Assembly (NCBI GenBank): GCA_022702125.1
Contig: JAKOND010000180.1
Location: 1 to 36,267 of the forward strand
Length of the DNA: 36,267 nucleotides
Source of the DNA: Burkholderiaceae bacterium
GTDB lineage: Bacteria; Pseudomonadota; Gammaproteobacteria; Burkholderiales; Burkholderiaceae_C
Direction: 5' to 3'
Positions 32,104 to 36,267 of the stretch are shown in pieces; positions within the stretch are counted from its first letter, which is position 1, and each line of letters opens with the position of its first letter. The position numbers and the translations under genes are program-made. The notes below the pieces were generated by a model. That model had not been told where the DNA came from and did not search any database. It was given only the letters and a program-made list of their open reading frames with translations.

Positions 32104-33438
32104 ATGCCCGACGCCGCCTCCGCCGCCCTGACCTCCTCCGCGCCGCAAGGCTTCCTGGGCATCGCCGCCGCCGCCCCGTCCGGGGCGGCGCAGTTCCTGC
32201 TCTACGGCTTCGTCGCCCTGCTGGTGGCCGGCACGCTGGTCCGCATCTGGCTCGCCTCGCGCCAGATGCGGCACGTGGCCATGCACCGGGGCGCGGTCCC
32301 GGCGCCCTTCGACACCCAGGTGCCGCTCGAAGCCCACCAGCGCGCAGCGGACTACACCATCGTCAAGACCCGCCTGTCGCTGCCCGAGACCGCTTTCGGC
32401 ACCGCGGTGGTGGTGTGCTGGACGCTGCTCGGCGGGCTCGACGCGCTGAACCGGGCGCTCGCCGCCTGGCTCGGCGGCGGCATGCCGCAGCAACTGGCAT
32501 TGCTGGCCTGCTTCGGCGCCATCGGCGCGCTGCTGGACCTGCCCTTCGCGCTCTACCGCACCTTCGGCGTCGAGGCGCGCTTCGGCTTCAACAAGACCAG
32601 CGCGCGCCTGTGGCTGGCCGATGCCTGCAAGTCGCTGGTCGTCGCGGTCGCCATCGGCCTGCCCATCGCCTGGCTCATCCTCTGGCTCATGGGAACGGCG
32701 GGCACCGGGTGGTGGCTGTGGGCCTGGGGCGCCTGGGTCGGCTTCAACCTGCTGCTGATGGTGGTCTACCCGACGCTGATCGCCCCCCTGTTCAACCGTT
32801 TCGAGGCCCTCTCCGACGAGACGCTGCGCGCCCGGGTCAGCGGACTGATGGCGCGGTGCGGCTTCCGCGCCCAGGGCTTCTACGTGATGGACGGCAGCCG
32901 CCGCAGCGCCCATGCCAACGCTTACTTCACCGGTTTCGGCGCGGCCAAGCGGGTGGTGTTCTACGACACGCTGCTCGCCCGCCTGTCGCCGGACGAGGTG
33001 GACGCGGTGCTGGCGCACGAATTGGGCCATTTCCGCCACCGCCACATTCAGAAGCGCATGCTGGCGATGTTCGCCCTCAGCCTCGGCGCCTTCGCGCTGC
33101 TGGGCTGGCTCTCCGGGCAGAGCTGGTTCTACCTGGGGCTCGGCGTGCGGCCCAACCTGGCGGCGCCCAACGATGCGCTGGCCCTGATCCTCTTCATGCT
33201 GGTCCTGCCGGTGGCGGGCTTCTTCCTGTCGCCGCTGCTCGCCCGCGGATCGCGCCGGGACGAATTCCAGGCCGACGCCTTCGCGGTGGCGCAGACCAGC
33301 CGGACCGACCTCGCCTCCGCGCTGCGCAAACTCTACGAGGACAACGCCTCGACCCTCACGCCCGACCCGGCATTCGTGCGGTTCTATTATTCGCATCCGC
33401 CGGCATCCGAGCGCCTGGCGCGCATCGCGACCGCCTGA
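32104..33438 (+). CDS. M48-family (Ste24-type) membrane metalloprotease
   Basis: A 444-residue integral membrane zinc protease of the M48/CAAX-protease group. The zinc site is HELGH (H305, E306, H309) with the third ligand E387 in RRDEFQADAFA, the classic M48A layout. About seven hydrophobic segments surround the site, beginning at residues 30-50 (FLLYGFVALLVAGTLVRIW). Other family marks are FGFNKTSARLWLAD, SRRSAHANAYFTGFG and FYYSHPPASERLARI at the C-terminus. Bacterial relatives work in membrane-protein quality control; the substrate here is unknown. The frame is open upstream into the divergent orn gene, but the ATG at 32104 is the natural start; a TACACT -10-like hexamer at 32089-32094 suggests a very short leader. 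It probably heads a unit with the DCoH-like gene and rsgA. Confidence 0.9.
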   Translation: MPDAASAALTSSAPQGFLGIAAAAPSGAAQFLLYGFVALLVAGTLVRIWLASRQMRHVAMHRGAVPAPFDTQVPLEAHQRAADYTIVKTRLSLPETAFGTAVVVCWTLLGGLDALNRALAAWLGGGMPQQLALLACFGAIGALLDLPFALYRTFGVEARFGFNKTSARLWLADACKSLVVAVAIGLPIAWLILWLMGTAGTGWWLWAWGAWVGFNLLLMVVYPTLIAPLFNRFEALSDETLRARVSGLMARCGFRAQGFYVMDGSRRSAHANAYFTGFGAAKRVVFYDTLLARLSPDEVDAVLAHELGHFRHRHIQKRMLAMFALSLGAFALLGWLSGQSWFYLGLGVRPNLAAPNDALALILFMLVLPVAGFFLSPLLARGSRRDEFQADAFAVAQTSRTDLASALRKLYEDNASTLTPDPAFVRFYYSHPPASERLARIATA

Positions 33439-33495
33439 GCGGCCGTTCCCCGTCCTGCCCTCCGCCCCCTCCCCGCTTCCACCGGATCCGTGCCC

Positions 33496-33831
33496 ATGAC
33501 CCTGCCCCCCTCGCCTCCCGCTCCCGCCGCGCGCGCCTTGCAGCCGACCGAAATCGTGGGCCGACTGGCGCAGCATCCCGGCTGGATGCTGGACGGCGAT
33601 GGCGAGACGGTGGCGATCCGCCGCACGGTCCGCTGCGAGGATTTCCACCATGCCATGGCCTTCGCCAACGCGGTGGCCTACATCGCCCACCGCCTCCGGC
33701 ACCCGCCGGCGCTGCAGGTCGCGGCGACCGAATGCACCGTGCGCTTCCGCACTGCCGCGGCCCGGGGCCTGACGGCGGCCGACTTCGCGGCGGCCGCGCA
33801 GGTGGACCTGCTGCTGGCGGAGTCGCCATGA
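33496..33831 (+). CDS. DCoH/pterin-4a-carbinolamine dehydratase-like protein lacking catalytic His
   Basis: A 111-residue member of the pterin-4a-carbinolamine dehydratase (PCD/DCoH) family, which recycles tetrahydrobiopterin for aromatic amino-acid hydroxylases. The fold signatures are clear (WMLDGDGETVAIRRTVRCEDFHHAMAFANAVAYIAHRLRHPP and GLTAADFAAAAQVD). The active-site motif is eroded: the usual H-H-P is HPP (H69, P70) and the His of THxxGGL is Ala87, leaving one of three catalytic histidines. It may be a structural or regulatory paralogue, or catalytically poor. It lies 57 bp after the M48 protease gene, and its stop overlaps the rsgA start (ATGA at 33828-33831), so it is translationally coupled to rsgA. 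The ATG at 33496 is preferred to the GTG at 33490. No phenylalanine hydroxylase gene is nearby. Confidence 0.82.
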   Translation: MTLPPSPPAPAARALQPTEIVGRLAQHPGWMLDGDGETVAIRRTVRCEDFHHAMAFANAVAYIAHRLRHPPALQVAATECTVRFRTAAARGLTAADFAAAAQVDLLLAESP

Positions 33832-34754
33832 TCGAGCAGACGACCCGCGACGTGGGGCTGGTGGTGGCCAGCCATGGCCGGCACGTGGTGGTCGAGACTC
33901 CCGAGGGCCGCCGGGTGATCTGCCATCCGCGCGGCAAGAAGAGCCAGGCGGTCGTCGGCGACCGGGTGCTGTGGCAGGCCTCGCGCGACGAAGGCACGGT
34001 CGAGAAGGTGGTCGAGCGGCGCAACCTGCTCTACCGCCAGGACGAGATCCGCACCAAGTCCTTCGCCGCGAACCTCGACCAGGTGCTGGTGCTGGTGGCT
34101 GCCGATCCGGAATTTTCGTCGAGCCAGCTCGCCCGCGCGCTGATCGCCGCCGAGGACGCGCAGATCACGCCCGTCATCGCGCTCAACAAGAGCGATCTGG
34201 CCGAACCCTTCGCCCGCGCGTGGAGCCGGCTCGGGCCCTACCGCCGCATGGGCTACGCGGTGCTGCCGCTGGCATTGCGGTCGGATGATCCGGAACGCCA
34301 GCGGCAACTGCTGCTGGAACGCCTGCAGGGCCGCACGACGCTGGTGCTGGGGCCTTCGGGCGCGGGCAAGAGCACGCTGATCAACCTGCTGGTGCCGGGC
34401 GCGCTGGCGGCCACCGGCGAGATCTCCCGGGCGCTGAACTCGGGCAAGCACACGACCACCAGCACCAACTGGTACTGGGTCGACGAGGCGCGCACCACGG
34501 CGCTGATCGATTCCCCGGGCTTCCAGGAGTTCGGACTGCACCACATCCCGCCGGCGCGACTGGCCGGGCTGATGCCCGACCTCGCCGCCCACGCCGGGGC
34601 CTGCCGTTTCTACAACTGCAGCCACCTGCACGAGCCCGGCTGCGACGTGCTGGCCGCCGTCCGCGACGACGAGGCGCCCGAGAGCATCGCGCCGCACCGC
34701 CACCAGATCTACCGCGACCTGTACGCCGAGCTGTCCGCGCCGCCGCGGTACTGA
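33828..34754 (+). CDS. rsgA: Ribosome small-subunit-dependent GTPase A
   Basis: A 308-residue circularly permuted GTPase that assists late 30S subunit maturation and releases RbfA. The N-terminal OB-fold (about 5-65) is followed by the permuted G domain with motifs in the order G4 (NKSD, 120-123), G1/P-loop (GPSGAGKST, 175-183) and G3 (DSPG, 228-231). The C-terminal zinc finger is complete: C259-x4-C264-x-H266-x5-C272. All catalytic features of RsgA/YjeQ are present. The ATG overlaps the stop of the DCoH-like gene by four bases, so it is translated by coupling. Transcription likely ends at the hairpin at 34776-34797. The neighbouring RNA genes (helicase, orn) fit a ribosome/RNA theme but are on the other strand. 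Confidence 0.96.
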   Translation: MIEQTTRDVGLVVASHGRHVVVETPEGRRVICHPRGKKSQAVVGDRVLWQASRDEGTVEKVVERRNLLYRQDEIRTKSFAANLDQVLVLVAADPEFSSSQLARALIAAEDAQITPVIALNKSDLAEPFARAWSRLGPYRRMGYAVLPLALRSDDPERQRQLLLERLQGRTTLVLGPSGAGKSTLINLLVPGALAATGEISRALNSGKHTTTSTNWYWVDEARTTALIDSPGFQEFGLHHIPPARLAGLMPDLAAHAGACRFYNCSHLHEPGCDVLAAVRDDEAPESIAPHRHQIYRDLYAELSAPPRY

Positions 34755-34775
34755 CCCGATCCGCCATCGGACGGG

Positions 34776-34797
34776 CGGACCGCGACGCCGCGGTCCG
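34776..34797. terminator. Hairpin between convergent rsgA and hisC
   Basis: A perfect 9-bp stem (CGGACCGCG / CGCGGTCCG) with an ACGC loop sits in the 53-bp gap between the two gene ends. A bidirectional terminator is likely by position; no T-tract follows. Confidence 0.6.
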
Positions 34798-34807
34798 GGC
34801 CGCCGAT

Positions 34808-35914
34808 TCAGGCGGCCGGCGCCTCCGCCAGCAGCACACGCAGGGCCCGCAACAGGGCCTCGCACTGCTCCGGGGTACCGACGCTGATGCGCAGGTACTG
34901 GGCGATGCGCGGCGTCGCGAAATGCCGCACCAGCACGCCGTGCCGGCGCAGCGCCAGGGCCAGGGTGGCCGCGTCTTGCGACGGATGGCGGACGAAGACG
35001 AAGTTCGCCTGCGACGGCACCACCTCGAACCCCGATGCTTCCAGGTCTCGCGCCAGCGATTCGCGCGACGCCATCACCCGCCGGCGCGTGTCCTGGAACC
35101 AGGCCTCGTCCTCGAACGCGGCCATCGCGCCGACCGTCGCCAGGCGGTCGAGGGGGTAGGAATTGAAGCTGTTCTTGACCCGCTCCAGTCCCTCGATCAG
35201 GTGCCGCTGCCCGCAGGCGAACCCCACCCGCAGTCCCGCCAGCGAACGCGACTTGGACAGGGTATGGACCACCAGCAGGTTCGGATGGCGATCGATCAGT
35301 CCGATGGCGCTCGGGCTGCCGAAGTCCACGTAGGCCTCGTCCACCAGCACGACCCGGTCCGGGTGCAGCGCCAGCAGCCGTTCGATCTGCTCCAGCGTCA
35401 TCGGGCTGCCGGTCGGCGCGTTCGGGTGCGCCACCACCGCCCCCGCATACCGCAGGCCCGATTCCGGCGCGAAGCCCTCGACATCCACCTGCAGCCGCGC
35501 GTCCAGCGGGACGGTCCGCACCGGGATCGCGTAGAGACCGCAATACACCTTGTAGAAGCTGTACGAGATATCCGGCATCAGCAAAGGCGCCCCCGCCTGC
35601 TGGAAGAACGCGAAGAAGGCGTGGCCCAGCACCTCGTCGGAACCGTTGCCCACGAACACCTGCCCGGCATCGAGGCCATGGTAGGCGGCGATGGTTTCGC
35701 GCAGGCGCACGGATTCCGGATCGGGGTAGAGCTGCAGGTCCCGCTCCGCCGCCGACCGGATGGCCTCGACGACCCGCGGCGATGGCGGGTACGGGTTCTC
35801 GTTGGTGTTGAGCTTCACCAGGCGGTCGATCTTCGGCTGCTCGCCGGGCACGTAGGGCGACAGACCGCCGACGACGGGACTCCAGAAGGACGGTACGGTG
35901 GCAGGCAGGTTCAT
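34808..35914 (-). CDS. hisC: Histidinol-phosphate aminotransferase
   Basis: A 368-residue PLP-dependent class II aminotransferase. Typical HisC features are [12 protein letters not shown] (substrate arm, 35-46), [10 protein letters not shown] (phosphate loop), HPNAPTG (N165), VDEAYVDF (D192, Y195), the Schiff-base lysine in [12 protein letters not shown] (K221), and the phosphate-binding Arg in [11 protein letters not shown]. It converts imidazole-acetol phosphate to histidinol phosphate with glutamate. No other his genes are near and the cobalamin gene cobD/cbiB lies 90 bp upstream on the same strand. The related enzyme threonine-phosphate decarboxylase (CobC) is therefore a conceivable alternative, but the motifs fit HisC better. 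The ATG at 35914 is preferred to a TTG at 35923. Confidence 0.85.
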   Translation of the reverse strand: MNLPATVPSFWSPVVGGLSPYVPGEQPKIDRLVKLNTNENPYPPSPRVVEAIRSAAERDLQLYPDPESVRLRETIAAYHGLDAGQVFVGNGSDEVLGHAFFAFFQQAGAPLLMPDISYSFYKVYCGLYAIPVRTVPLDARLQVDVEGFAPESGLRYAGAVVAHPNAPTGSPMTLEQIERLLALHPDRVVLVDEAYVDFGSPSAIGLIDRHPNLLVVHTLSKSRSLAGLRVGFACGQRHLIEGLERVKNSFNSYPLDRLATVGAMAAFEDEAWFQDTRRRVMASRESLARDLEASGFEVVPSQANFVFVRHPSQDAATLALALRRHGVLVRHFATPRIAQYLRISVGTPEQCEALLRALRVLLAEAPAA

Positions 35915-36004
35915 GGAAGGCAATCAGGGAGCGATGCGGTCTGCCGCATCCGGGGATCGGTCGGGACCGGCGGGGATCGAAGCGGTCACGTCGATGCGGA
36001 GGCT

Positions 36005-36267
36005 TCAACCCAGCAGCCGCGCGAGCGTGAGCAGGGCCAGCAGGCCCATCCACACCACGACCGACCGCCACACCAGGCCGACGATCTCGGCCAAGTGGCT
36101 GACGCTGGGCTCGCGGCCCGGCATCGTGTCATCGGACGACCCCGCGGGCGCCGGCGCGGCCGACGGATCCGGCAGGGCCAGCGGGGCCGCCGGATGACCG
36201 CCGAGGCGCACGCCCACCGCACCGGCCGTCGCGGCCAGCACCACGCCGTCGTTGTCGTTGGGAAAGC
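36005..36267 (-). CDS. cobD: Adenosylcobinamide-phosphate synthase, C-terminal fragment
   Basis: The last 87 codons or so of a CobD/CbiB-type membrane protein; the gene starts beyond the right edge. The fragment opens with FPNDNDGVVLAATAGAVGVRLGG, broken here only by the window edge, which matches the conserved Asn-Asp-Asn-Asp-Gly region near the end of the family. It finishes with a hydrophobic helix (SVVVWMGLLALLTLARLLG) expected of the C-terminal membrane segment. CobD attaches aminopropanol phosphate to cobyric acid in the late cobalamin pathway. It lies 90 bp upstream of hisC on the same strand. Identity is good but rests on a short fragment. Confidence 0.8.
   Translation of the reverse strand, partial: FPNDNDGVVLAATAGAVGVRLGGHPAAPLALPDPSAAPAPAGSSDDTMPGREPSVSHLAEIVGLVWRSVVVWMGLLALLTLARLLG

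Noticed and set aside
34808-36267. A cobalamin operon with hisC actually being cobC
   Set aside because: The substrate-arm and phosphate-binding motifs fit HisC better, and only one cobalamin gene fragment is visible; kept only as an alternative in the hisC entry.

Overview
The window is about 36.3 kb of very GC-rich, densely coding bacterial DNA with long antisense shadow frames. The gene content points to a betaproteobacterium of the Burkholderiales, most likely Comamonadaceae or a close relative: a Bug-type tricarboxylate receptor beside a LacI regulator, a DEAD-box helicase with an RGG tail next to oligoribonuclease, an M48 protease / DCoH / rsgA run, and hisC beside cobD/cbiB. This placement is inference from gene families and gene order; genus cannot be fixed. 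No rRNA, tRNA, CRISPR array, insertion sequence or phage gene was seen.

Region 1 (1-4.6 kb): the 3' end of a TonB-dependent receptor, an AEC-type permease, a small unrecognised protein, a translationally coupled pair (secreted small protein + CapA-like protein), and a convergent NodB-type polysaccharide deacetylase. A 562-bp, unusually AT-rich intergenic region follows and contains a strong dyad.

Region 2 (5.1-11.8 kb): a LacI-family regulator and, downstream, a Bug receptor gene. The Bug gene has a sigma-70 promoter with a LacI-type operator over its predicted start point, plus a TTG start fixed by a strong Shine-Dalgarno. Then come a phytase-like esterase lipoprotein and a UvrA-like ABC ATPase.

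Region 3 (11.8-25.3 kb) is the most interesting part: a contiguous signalling block. An NtrC-type sigma-54 response regulator and a membrane histidine kinase are read leftward. Divergent from them are rpoN, preceded by a textbook sigma-54 promoter, and a 1212-aa hybrid kinase. A convergent CheB-CheR-PAS-kinase-receiver fusion closes the block. Several conserved two-component residues are missing: the 754-aa kinase has a disrupted N box and a pseudo-receiver, and the hybrid kinase has Glu in place of the first phospho-His and a receiver without its phospho-Asp. Their partners in the block (the response regulator, the second kinase module of the hybrid, and the CheB-CheR protein) look intact. 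A self-reinforcing sigma-54 circuit controlled by partly degenerate kinases is the main hypothesis.

Region 4 (25.5-36.3 kb): a small Pro-rich protein, a Bcr/CflA-type exporter with an AraC regulator, a fumarylacetoacetate hydrolase-family enzyme, a perfect 18-bp bidirectional terminator, a DEAD-box helicase with a long structured leader, oligoribonuclease, an M48 protease, a DCoH-like protein lacking two catalytic histidines, rsgA, hisC and the 3' end of cobD/cbiB.
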